Source of the DNA: Trichobilharzia regenti
Taxonomy: Eukaryota > Platyhelminthes > Trematoda > Strigeidida > Schistosomatidae
Direction of reading: 5' to 3'
DNA length: 64,000 bases
NCBI GenBank assembly: GCA_944472135.2
Contig: OX235263.1
Span: forward strand, 19,955,379-20,019,378
The notes beneath the pieces are model-generated. The model worked only from the letters and a program-made list of their open reading frames with translations, was not told the origin of the DNA and did not search any database. Numbering within the stretch: the stretch's first letter is position 1; each line of letters starts with the position of its first letter. A program made the translations under genes and the position numbers. Below, piece after piece: positions 1-11,300 of this stretch.

Positions 1-881
1 TTGAAGGTCAAAATAACAATGAAGATCACAAAACCAAATAACAAAGGTATAAGTACGTCTGTTATGATATCAAAACAAAGTTTACTAACTTGATCATCTT
101 TCGTCAGTCTGAGTTCATTTTTTGTTGTCAAGTTGGTCAACTGGTAAAGATAACAAAATCAAGTGTAGATTGTTGAATTTTATCAGTGTGCAGAATTATT
201 ATTGTTATTTTTATAAATTTGGATTCCACTTGATATATGAAGTGCTTCTGATATTAGACGTTCTTTGTGATTTCTGGATTATTTCAATGTTGTCAAAATC
301 AATTTTGTGGCCCGATTCTATAGCATGTATACCTATGGCTGATGAATTTTCAAGTTTTTCTAGTTCAACTAGATTTCTCGGTGGTCGAAGAGATGCTCTA
401 CGGTGTTGACTTTTTCTGATTTTGAATTCTCGAGATGTTTGTCCGATGTAGATCGCATCACATTCCAAGCATTTTATTTTATAGACGCAGAAAAACTTCA
501 GAAATCACAGAGAACGTCTAATATCAGAAGCACTTCATATCAAGTGGAATCCAAATTGCCTGAATAGGAATGATGGACTAAAACAGAATCTGACCTGGTT
601 ACAACACCCCCCTCCCCCATGAAATAGCGAAATCAATACAAATGTGATAAGCAAGTTCACTACGCAAACACACACTACTTTTATAATTTTACACACTGAT
701 AAAATTCAACAATCTACACTTGATTTTGTTATCTTTACCAGTTGACCAACTTGACAACAAAAAATGAACTCAGACTGACGAAAGATGATCAAGTTAGTAA
801 ACTTTGTTTTGATATCATAACAGACGTACTTATACCTTTGTTATTTGGTTTTGTGATCTTCATTGTTATTTTGACCTTCAA
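1..881. repeat. Inverted pair of Penelope-element 3' ends (190-bp perfect arms)
   Basis: Positions 1-190 are the exact reverse complement of 692-881. A second block, 216-275, matches 500-557 with two differences. The two copies are head to head around 480. The left copy reads on the minus strand and keeps a GIY-YIG coding piece; the right copy reads on the plus strand and holds about 110 bp of extra 3' sequence. The left arm may continue beyond the window. Inverted partial copies of this sort are a known habit of Penelope-like elements. Confidence 0.75.
211..468 (-). pseudogene. Penelope-like element GIY-YIG endonuclease fragment
   Basis: Encodes CDAIYIGQTSREFKIRKSQH, matching the GIY-YIG pattern YIGQTxRxxxxRxxxH of Penelope-like endonucleases, then a helical segment with IGIHAIESGHKIDF that fits the later conserved His and acidic positions of the domain. 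The catalytic domain of such elements makes the nick used for retrotransposition. Only part of the gene remains. Confidence 0.7.
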
Positions 882-1045
882 TATGTCCTTTTAACTTGAC
901 CTAAGTCTATTTTCTCACCTCTTACCTCTTTGTTATATATATTCTGAGATTTTGTAAATTCCGGTTTAATAATACTTTGAGAAAGCTATTAGCAGCATTA
1001 AATAGCGAAACGTCAGTAAAAACAATATCGTTTTGTTTTTCATTC
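500..1045 (+). mobile_element. Penelope-like element, 3' terminal region
   Basis: The end of the endonuclease reading frame (complementary to the left copy) is followed by an untranslated 3' region that stops near a TTTGTTTTTCATTC stretch. It contains a CGAAACGTC segment characteristic of the ribozyme-bearing ends of these elements (see 973-1018). Confidence 0.55.
973..1018 (+). ncRNA. Degenerate hammerhead-like fold in Penelope 3' end
   Basis: Possible stem I is TACT (973-976) with AGTA (1015-1018). The core TTGAGAA (977-983) resembles CUGANGA with two mismatches. Stem II is GCTATT (985-990) with AATAGC (1001-1006). GAAA is at 1007-1010 and the cleavage triplet GTC at 1012-1014. Penelope-like elements are known to carry hammerheads in their terminal repeats. 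The mismatches and one extra base beside stem II suggest it is inactive. Confidence 0.35.
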
Positions 1046-1079
1046 ATTGGGAAATACAAAAACCTTTATTATAATGAAT

Positions 1080-1650
1080 ATCATATACCCAGTGCCCAAA
1101 TTTTTTCAGACCGTTGAAAGTGAACTTGGTTTGGACATATATCGTGGTATCATAATCTTAATTTCGCAAAAAGGCACAATAAAAATGATACTATTAAATT
1201 AACACAAGTCTCTCTGGTGAAAAGGACTGATGGAACAATGGAAAAATCTACATTTACAAAGCCTTCATCGATGCAGGACAGTATAAACATTTCAATAGTT
1301 TTGTTTCGACCCAGTATAGAAAAGAACTTCGTCAAAACACTGCTTAACTCAGCATGCAAAAATCTGTTATGACAGCAGAATTGAATATGAAATAAAGATT
1401 CTGAAGGATATTTTATCTGAGAATCGATATCCTAAGACGTTCATTGGTAAATACTCCAAAGAAATGCGCCCCAGTAAAAACATTCACACCCTTTCAAAAG
1501 AGGTTGTACATAACAACTTGCCATGTAAAGATGATGTTCAAGAAGTAGTCAAATGAAGACTCGGTAAAGCTACCAGGGAGATCTTATTATGCTGCAAAAC
1601 TCGTGTATCTCAACACCACCAAGAGGGCGCTTCAACAATCTACGAAAGAC
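1080..1650 (+). pseudogene. Penelope-like element, C-terminal RT and linker fragment
   Basis: Broken frames encode a region matching the post-RT part of Penelope elements. They read HFNSFVSTQYRKEL (the x-FNSFxPxxxK block), then YEIKILKDILSENRYPKTFI (the NGYPxxFI block), then LPCKDDVQEVVK, stop, RLGKATREIL. The piece ends near 1650 where an RTE fragment begins. Frameshifts and an in-frame TGA show it is dead. Confidence 0.65.
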
Positions 1651-1677
1651 TAGTCCCGCCAATCTATGATCACTCAA

Positions 1678-2250
1678 ACAGTGTGAAGTGGTACACCACA
1701 CTGACCACTTCACTTATATGGGAAGTACCATCAGTCAGTGCCAACGGGTTGATCTCTGACGAAATCTCAGCACAGATACAGAGGGCTAGTTTCGCATAAG
1801 CCAGTTTACGCCGTCTCTGACGTAGACGTGATATCCGGCTGGCTATCGACCAAAGGGCGGATATAGGGTCAGGCTGGAAAAAAGCTAGTGGCAGTCAAAC
1901 AAAAACTTGGCACCAGTCAATGAAATCCACAACAGTTGGTCTAAGCCTCGTAGGAAGGTGTAGACTTCCAGGATAGGGTCCTCGGGACGGTAAAATTCTA
2001 TGGTTAGAAACAATTGGTGACATGGCTCAAAATCGTTCTCAGTGGCGCAGATGCATCCACTCCTTATGACTTATGATCTCCAATGAAACTGTTTTGTTTT
2101 TCTTTATTACTCCTTTGTCTCACATCTCTGCATACTGTTTCTATTATGCTTTTCTTGTACTTTCTTCTCTTGCTTCGCGTGCTACACGGAGGGAGCGTGT
2201 CGAATTGAACTGCCGCACATCGGTGCAAAGTTCTATATGGAAAACAGCGT
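1678..2250 (+). mobile_element. RTE family A LINE, internally deleted 3' fragment
   Basis: Matches the 3' part of the long copy at 22800-24680: YLGSTIS-type region, then GSGWKKAS, then GDMAQNRSQWRRCIHSL and the 3' untranslated end. About 283 bases are missing compared with the long copy; the junction at 1855-1860 falls at a shared GCGG. Confidence 0.75.
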
Positions 2251-2464
2251 ATATCAATTTGAGTGTTTGTAGAAATAAATTTATAAACCGTACGGAAAGA
2301 ATATCGTCTATTCGTATGATGTAGCAATCGCCAAAGTGGTTGAAAACAACTGATGTCAAAGATTACGATATCAAAGCATTTTGTGGACTACGGACATGAT
2401 ATTGACGCTGCCAAGTCATTCACTATTGCCTGCAGATGAACAACAACAAACAGGGGAAAACTTT

Positions 2465-2974
2465 TGATATGTATCCACATATATATATATGTGTGTATGG
2501 TGATCTCTCTTTCTGTTGCTCGCTTAGTCTGTGACCATTTCATTTTGATGAACCTGTCTCCCTTAACAATGTATATTCTCCTTATATTGTATATAATATG
2601 GGTGTTTGTTGACAGTTCGTAGCTTGATGACATATATCCATATTATATGTTTGGTTGTTGACATGTCTGCTATATTTTGCTATGTATATATGGATCGAAC
2701 TCCATTATAATTAGCCATTCATGTTAAGACTGTCTATTGATTTGTTCACACACTTGTCTGGACGGTCATATATATTTCGCTCTCACAATTTGTGTGACTT
2801 ACTTCACTCCTTACTTACTTACTGTGGTGTGATACCACTTATTGCTTCTCCTAGTGTTTGGAAAATAGAAGTATCATCGCAAACCTAGTGGTCTTCTGAT
2901 TTCCGCCTTCTTGCGTCAGGACTATTAAATTCTCGACCAGAACATAGCAATAATTTGGCGACGAGTACATAACA
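2465..2974. mobile_element. Solo LTR, family 2, with 5-bp target duplication
   Basis: 510 bp from TGATATGTATCCACAT to GAGTACATAACA. It is flanked by ACTTT at 2460-2464 and ACTTT at 2975-2979. It is similar to 8794-9191. No gag or pol sequence lies beside it, so it is a solo LTR left by recombination. Orientation is not determined. Confidence 0.8.
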
Positions 2975-3424
2975 ACTTTCAACTGAGGAGGCTAGTACAA
3001 TTGAAGTTAATAAGACAGCTGTCTCTGTTTCACTTATTAACTGTTATTATTATTCATATTTTGTTCTACCTCTTATCATTATTATTCCGCATTTATTGAA
3101 AACTATTCTTTATCAGTACCATTATTTAAAGTCAATTTAAGATTATTATTATTATTACCATCACTATTATCATCAAAATTACTATCGGATACATTAAATT
3201 TGTATTACTCTTTATCATATTTTCTTTTATTGTGGTTAATTTGTAGTACGTTTTTTTACCTTTATCTATGCTTTTATGAAGTACGACAACTCGAACCGCT
3301 TTATTCTTGTGCACAGTTCTAGGCTCAACAATTCACTGCTAGAAATGTTGTAGATGAAATATTCAACAACTAACTGATATTCCATGCAGTTGGCGATGCG
3401 AAACACCTATCATGTCTGTCTGTC
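2975..3424. other. AT-rich stretch without supported gene
   Basis: Contains ATT/TTA simple-repeat runs (about 3050-3180). A short minus-strand frame at 3240-3314 has AG and GT edges but the wrong phase for gene B, so it is not called. Confidence 0.5.
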
Positions 3425-3431
3425 TCTGTCT

Positions 3432-5035
3432 GGATTCAACATACAACTTGCCATCCAAGTGCACCAGTTCCAGTTGCCACGTTCCAAATACCACACAAAG
3501 GTAGACAAGAAGATGAGTGAAGAGAATCAATAGAGTTTGACAGGTATAAGAGCGAAACAGAATGGGGAATGGTAAAAAGGAATATGAAAGATTACAGAGA
3601 CTGAATACATCTGCGCTGGCCACTGACAACGATTTTGAGCCATGTCACCTATTGTCTCGAGCCATTGATTCCTAGAGTCCCCACGGCCCCAACCCGGAAG
3701 TCTGCATCTCCCTCCCTACCTGACTCAGTTTAACTGACAAGGATTTCATGGATTGATGAGGCCATGTTTTTGTTTGGCCACCACTTACTCTCTTCCAACC
3801 TGCACCTATATCAGCTAGTAATGCCCGTCAGAGGAGGCGATGGTTAGGCATGCGCAACACCTGACCTAGCCATCTCAATCTATGTAACTTTATAGCCTCG
3901 TCGATTGATTTTCCCTCTTCGCCCAACACTACGCCACTCTACGTCAACAATACTTACCTTATTAAACCACCTAACGTGAGAAAGAGATCGCAGACATTTA
4001 TGATCAAAAACAGTCAACCTTTTCATGTCTTCAACTCGTAATGGCCATGTTTCAGAGCCATAGAGAAGGACTGAGTGAACAGCTGAGCAGTACACACGTC
4101 CCTTGGTTGGTAGCCAGCCGGATATCACACCTACGCCAGAGATGGTGTAAATCAGAGAAAGTACCTCGAGCTTTTTGGATCCCTGCTGAGATTTCGTCGC
4201 CAATCAGTCCCCGTTGGTGCTGATACAACTTCCCAAATAGGTGAAATGGTGGTCAACATGTTCTATCACTTCACTCCCCATCACTAAGCTAGGAGTTGAC
4301 CTAGTCCATCCAGTCCTGTAGCACCATCTTACATTTTACAGGGGCGAATCACATGCCAAACATACGAATATTGTTGCTCAAGGTGTTCAGAAGACTCTGC
4401 ATTTTGTCACCATCCTCCCCTAACAGGAAGGACTATGTCATCTGCATATTCTAAGTCCACAAGACTATTCCCTGGTAACAAGTCGATTCCTAAGTCGTTA
4501 CGTTCAGTTAAGGACACTTCCATCAGGATATCTATGATGAAGTTAAACAGAAATGGGGAATGTGGACATCCCTGTTGGACACAACTGGTTGTTATCAATT
4601 CAGATGACAATACCCCATAAGCCCTTACACGGCTACGTGAGTAGTTTGAATAGAGTTCCTTGATTAGTGCAATGTACTTTCTTGGCACTCCCTTCACAGT
4701 CAAACATTGCCATAGTATTATTGATATTATTGCCATAGTACCTTTCGATCCACGGAGTCGAAGGCCGCCTTCAAGTCAAGAAATATGGCAATTATTGGAC
4801 GTCGAAAAGTGTGTCTATGTTGTAGAATCTGTCGGAGAGTGAAGATATGATGTATGCACTCTCTACCTGGTCTAAAGCCTGCTTGATTTTCTCTCGTTTG
4901 TTCCTCCCGAGTTCTGCTTAGTCTATGCATGATTACTCCGTCTAGGATTCTAGAAACTATGTTCGTTAGGCTGATCCCCTCAATGATTATCACACGAGGA
5001 CTTGTTTTCCTTCTTGAATATCGGTATATCATGTA
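3432..5035 (-). mobile_element. RTE family A LINE, 5'-truncated
   Basis: Reads on the minus strand. It has RT blocks FRPGRECIHHIFTLRQIL, FLDLKAAFDSVDRKVLW and LEYADDIVLPV, then the C-terminal YGSETWPLRVEDMKRL, and the 3' tail ending at 3432. It is a close paralogue of 28570-30225. A 23-bp insertion near 4713-4740 breaks the RT frame, and other frameshifts are present. Confidence 0.85.
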
Positions 5036-5210
5036 AAGACTACTGATCCTACTTGAATGAGTGGCTGCACAAATCGCCGTAGGTGAAGCAGAGTTGCAGA
5101 AACTTGTGACCTACTGATTGGAGGTTGAGCGACTAGACCAAATGAATGACAGCTTCACGGAAATTAATGCTATAGAGGTTATTGCATAAATGATTATAAC
5201 TAGTATTTAC

Positions 5211-5359
5211 CTTCGGGTAAGCTGAAGATTGTTTTTTATTACTTCTTCCATTTTCCTGATCATGTTTCTTGGTTATTATGGCTGGAGTTACACTTTCAAT
5301 GTGTGACGATGCTGAATTATTTGAATTGGTTAAATCGCATGTATTCAAGAATTTACTGC
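5211..5359 (-). CDS. Gene B, fourteenth exon, last one recognised
   Basis: 149 nt, acceptor CTTTTTCTTCAG and donor GTAAAT, phase 1 in and 0 out. It encodes SKFLNTCDLTNSNNSASSH and ends NKKQSSAYPK, a polar low-complexity stretch. The intact donor means that at least one more exon follows to the left; none could be supported between here and position 1. Confidence 0.6.
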
Positions 5360-8300
5360 CTGAAGAAAAAGAAAGAAAGAAGAAGATAATGGTGTCGTTA
5401 TTATTATTATTGTCAAACGCCAATAAACCGATGTAGTTGCTCACTTAACATAAAAATAAGATTTCGCAAATAAACTGATAAAAGATACTATGCATGCACT
5501 ATTTGAGACTTCCATGAATGAAGACTGCATCCTAAAAAGCTTTCGACAAGGTGTTAGATCCTGGGTTCGAAGACCCTGTGCAGAGTAGTGAGTACTGTTG
5601 AAGAGGGCTACACTAGGGTGAAACGACCAACCATAACACTTCCTGGTTTTCCAATGTTCCTCTAACTGATGCCAGCTAGTGATCACAGACCTATAATCCA
5701 AAATAAGTTGTAGAATAAATATCTGTATTTCCAAGCATAACTTCTTTCACCTTGAGATTTGAGTAAAAAGCTTTCAGTAATTTTCACTGGCTGATCACAC
5801 ACCGTTTAGGCATATATATTCATCTTCAATATCCTTTATTGCATATACAAGACAGTTGTCCAAATATTAATGGATTATTTAGGATATCGTCAGAGAAAAA
5901 TGTTCGGAAAATAACGTTGGGAGAGTTACCGTCAGAGTAATACATAACGAAGTGAAATTTGTACAGACGTTCAAGCAGAGTGATGAGTCAACTTGGAAAC
6001 AACTTTCAGAGATATTTATCAATTTAAATTTCTCAGTGGATAAAATAAGAAAATATACAAAAATTACGACAAAGAAATGGACAAACAAGAGAATAATTGA
6101 TTTCAAAGTGAAATGAAGATGTTCAAAATCTGAACAATGACAAGAAATCGGTGTATCCACGGCGTTGTGAACGATTTTGTGTTACAGCATCAAATGACTT
6201 CAAGAACTGCGTAACAAACAAGAATACTACTCCAGCCAGCAAATCTACACCTAACTAACTACTAAACAACTCAGATCAACAAGCAGTGACTTCATGAATT
6301 GGTGCTATAGTCTGTTCTGACAACCTTTAACTCCTTACAAAAACAGTAGTTCACTTCCATTTTATATTGATCGAAAAATACGATGGATCAGGGATACGCA
6401 ACACATGTCTCACCATTAACCTTATAAGATACACAATTACGAAATTAGAGAATGACTTGCCTACTTCACTCAATAATCTGCACATAACCACATTATAGCC
6501 TAATGATGTCGTCCAATTGAATGTTAGAAATCGAAAGAAGACAAATACGATCAGTAACTGTAACCAACCATTCGATACCTACATGGTGAGAGCGGTCTTT
6601 GCTAGCCGAAATTGGCAGACAGCAATTCACGTCAATGTTGTTCACTTCCCAAATCTTGGTGATGAGAAAAACAAGAATAAAGTCATTGCGTGGGCGGATA
6701 CGATTAGCAGATATATATATATGGTCTGACTTTCAAAGAAACGTCTACAAAGAGATGATAGAATAACTTCCAGTGAAAAAAGGACAAATCAGAAGACACT
6801 GTTTCTCTGCTACTAATAATGAATAGTAATGTACATTAAAGGCTATAAATATTGGTTGATTTCCTGAATAAACGATCTGTTGCTTGGGCCTTGTCTTCTG
6901 TTGATTCACCTACCTACTACTCTCAAAAAAACATGCCACACGTGTGATTAGATCTCCATATAGTATATATGACAGGTATATGTATAACCGATTCGAGGAC
7001 ACCTACATTCCGAGAATGATTTGTGTCTTTGTGTCAAGTAAACTGGAAGAATTACAAGAAAAAAAACTCAACAAGTTGGCAGAAGCGATAAACAATAATA
7101 TCGGGATTTCAATCGAGCATAGAGGTGATGAAGATACACAGCCGTCAACGACAGTAGGCACCAATCACCAATCTAAAGGAGATAAATTTAGAAGCGGTCA
7201 CATCCTATACGTATCCAGGCAGCGTCATTTCAACTATGGGTAATGGTACAAATGAAGTTGTCAGAATGAAGATCCGAAAAACAATGCAAAAATTCATCAA
7301 TCTGAAATCAGTCTAGAAACCTTCTGAACTCAGCACAAACGACAAGATTCGGACTTCCAACAACAATAATATCACGTTAGATTTTCTGTACGGGTCAATA
7401 ACTTGCCTTTAATGTAACCAGAGGCATTTCTAACAGGCTAACTACTTCAGACTGTCATCAACAGCTGCTGCTTTCGCTAACTCCATACTAAAGATCAGAT
7501 AGCCAGTCAAAAAGAGTTAGAAACAAGAAGCATTTGGCAACGAACCAATCAAAAACCGGCTGCTCAACAAATATTTCGAGGTAAACGCAGATGGACTGGA
7601 TACACTCTGAGAAAAATGTTGAGCAACAACACATACCAAGCCATCGCTAGAGTGTAACTCGAATACGAAACGACGAGTGGGGCGTTTGTATCTATATATA
7701 CAAGTGATAAATCTACTTAACAAGATAGAAATTCTGGCGAGATAACGTACGTGCTTAACCTATAGACCGTAAGCTAAGAAAACAATAATAAACCAATTAT
7801 AAATACTTGTGCAGATGCCAAGGACTTCAGCACGAAAGACGACATTGCACACATTTTGCATCATTTTCAAATTACTCACCATACTACTTATGAGTAGATG
7901 GCTTAATTGTTTACATTTTGCAGTTGCTATTTGTTCACCACAGCTGTTACTTACACTCATGCAAACATATAACCCTGGTAATCACGAAAGGTAAAGATAT
8001 ACTTTTTTTCATCACACTGTAAAGTATATACAACCCAGAAAGGAATAAATACACCAAGAGAAAATATGTGTTTGTTTAACTTTGTATTCGCCGTCGGTTC
8101 ATTGTAATTAGACCGAAATGTATCGGTCGTGACTCCTAAAACGGACGCTGAGATGATATCTGAGAATTAACTTGAATTAAGTTAGTGGATAGTGATTAGC
8201 TGTGAAATCCAGAATGAGAGAATCTAGTTTTATATGCGACTTGTTATCTGCAGTCATCAATGAGACGGATGATGTTCAAAATAAAGAGTATTAAAATGTC

Positions 8301-11300
8301 GAGTCTCACTAGGAACACTATCATCACTCACTAAAGATTACAGTTGCATTCAGATGACGATTCTAAAATAAGACAAAATGAGCATCCCCTACTCCACTAA
8401 ATAAAACGAAAATATGTACTTTTACACACGTATGTGCGTGCATACATACATTACTACTTACCATCATCTTGACCACTACTACTCTCCAGTGTTTCTGGAA
8501 AAACTGGTGAGCCAAGATTACGCGGAGGTGTACTAACTGTAGGCAAATCATCACCAACAGATCCGATGATAGATGAAGTTTGTGAATCAATACTGACACC
8601 TTTAGTGACAGAAGTAACATAATCTGAAATCACTGATCCTAGATGTGTATTCACAGTTAACATATCGTATTCAGCTTTCAGTTCTGACATTGCCTGTATC
8701 TATATAAAAGAACAAGTTATATGAGATGTTGTATGATGAAAGAAATTTCTTTTCGAGGAAAAAAACAAATGAAGAGAAGACAAGATGATAATATGATATG
8801 TATCCACATGATGTGTGTTTTGTTTTTGACAGTCTGTTATATTTTGTTATGTGTATATGGATCGATATTGCATTATAACTGACAATATGCTTTTGTCTGA
8901 CCACTAACTAAATAAACATGTATGACCTTGTTGTCACATGACATTACAACCAAATATGTTAAGACTATTTATTGGTTCATGTGTATTAGCCATTTTCATA
9001 TATACTCCTGCTTTATTATTCTTGTTCTTCTTGTTCCCACGTTTCGTACATCTAAGTACCCTTCTACTCACACTCTTGTGTGACATTTATTTTCCTTGTC
9101 TGGAAAATACAAGTATCATCGTAAACCTAGTGGTCTTCTGATTTCCCTCTTTCCGCGTCATGACTATTAACTACTCGACGAGTACATAACATAATACTAC
9201 TTATTAATCAAACAACAATGACAGTTATGTAAAGAGATAAAAACTTATGTTAATTCCAAATAAGTGATATAGTAAATTCTCATTCCATTATAGTAGTATA
9301 CGATCCAAGCTGAGGTAATTATGAGGTAAACCTCGACAGACTAGATTAGTTAAATACTCCTACTAAAAAAATAATCAGCTACTTCATACAATGTTGTCAA
9401 TGAAATACAACTCAGTCACCTTTTGATATAAGAATAAAACTTGTGCACTGTGGTAGAGTATAATTCCATCATGGCATAAATCTGACCATATCAAAAAGGT
9501 TACTGTGAACATATTCAAACGAGTCCATATGAAGAAATTAAGAAGCCTGTAGATACAATAATAAGGTTAAGAAATCTAAAGTAGAACTAATACGCAGAAT
9601 GAAGCCGTCACTGGGTGAGTCTAAATGGTTTAACTTAATGCCTAAAACTAATAATGCTAGTAGAATATATAGTACTATTAAAATACATAAGCCAGGTTAC
9701 CCCATACGACCAATAGTAGATTTTAGAAATACCCCTACTTATGAATTATCAAAACACTAAGCCCCATTAGAAATCGTTCAATCTCTAGATTAACTAATTC
9801 ATGTGAGATGAAAAACAAAATAAATGACATTCAACTAGCAAATGATGAAACAATAGTTAGTTTTGATATAACTAGTCTTTATACTGATATACCAGTTAAT
9901 ATGGCCTTAGAAGCAGTTAAAAATGAACAAACTGCAGATCCTGAACTCAGCCATAGGACAAAGCTGCCCATTGAAGAAATTATTTTAGGGATTCAGTTAT
10001 TCCTCACATCTACTATCTTTAAGTTCCATGGTAAAATATATAGACAAACAGAAGGTGTAGCAATGGGATCACCAATATCCCCTATCGCAGCAGACATATT
10101 TATGGACAGCTGGGAAAATAGTGCCCTCAATACATAGCGGAGATATGTGGATGACACTTTCACAGTGTTAAAAACAGAACATATCTCTAGCTTCTTGACA
10201 CACATAAACTCACTAGTGGAGGGAATAAAATTCACATTTGAATCGGAAAATGGACAAGGAGAATTAGCTATGCTAGATTGTAAAATAAAAAGAATAATAG
10301 AAGGTAAACTACACACTAGTGTGTACAGAAAACCAACTCATTCTAATAGATACTTAGACTTTAATTCGTCTCATCCGTTACCTGTTAAGGCAGGCTTAGT
10401 TAAGTGTTTAACAAACTGAGCAGTAGCACTAAGTAGTACAACAAAAAAGACCTAAATGATGAATTAAAACAGATAGAAGAAGCGTTGGTGTTAAATAACT
10501 ATCTTTTAAAATTCATTAGGAAGATCGGAAAAGGCCAAACGAAAAATAACAGTAATTGTGAAACTAGTAATCATAACATAAATGCATAATGGAATCAGGC
10601 ACCTTTTGTACTGAAACCCTAACGTTACTTTTTTTTAAATATCTGGTAAATTTTTATTATTGTTGTGACAGTTATTTCTTTAGGTTCTGAAATTTCCATG
10701 TCACTACTAATATCAGGAATCCTTATCATCTGGCACTATGATTGCCACCTGTAAACTCTCATTCCCTTCTCACATAACATCCCCTATGTAACTTTCTCGG
10801 ACGCACACTTGACCTGCGTTCCACTCGAAGGCGTGTATATATCTGTCAGTGTCTGTCTGGATTCAACATACAACTTGCCATCCAAGTGCACCAGTTCCAG
10901 TTGCCACGTTCCAAATACCACACAAAGGTAGACAAGAAGATGAGTGAAGAGAATCAATAGAGTTTGACAGGTATAGGAGCGAAACAGAATGGGGAATGGT
11001 AAAAAGGAATATGAAAGATTACATAGACTGAATACATCTGCGCTGGCCATTGACAACGATTTTGAGCCATGTCACCTATTGTCTCGAGCCATTGATTCCT
11101 AGAGTCCCGAGGGCCCCAACCCGGAAGTTTGCATCTCTCTACCAACCTGATTCAGTTTAACTGTCAAGGATTTCATGGATTGATGGGATGTTTTTGTTTG
11201 GCCACCGCTGGCTCTTTTCCAATCTCTCACTAAACAGTCTCTGCTAAGCGTATGTTGGGTAGTTGGTTTTTGATTGTTTCGTCGCCTTGTGGATTATCCT

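Noticed and set aside
2388..2633. 81-residue minus-strand frame
   Set aside because: Lies across a solo LTR and its target duplication; not a gene.
3240..3314. Possible exon of gene B (HKNKAVRVVVLHKS)
   Set aside because: It has AG and GT edges, but the phase does not follow the exon ending at 5211 and the acceptor lacks a pyrimidine tract.
5879..6160. 93-residue minus-strand frame
   Set aside because: Hydrophobic, AT-driven translation with no splice sites, motif or repeat elsewhere.
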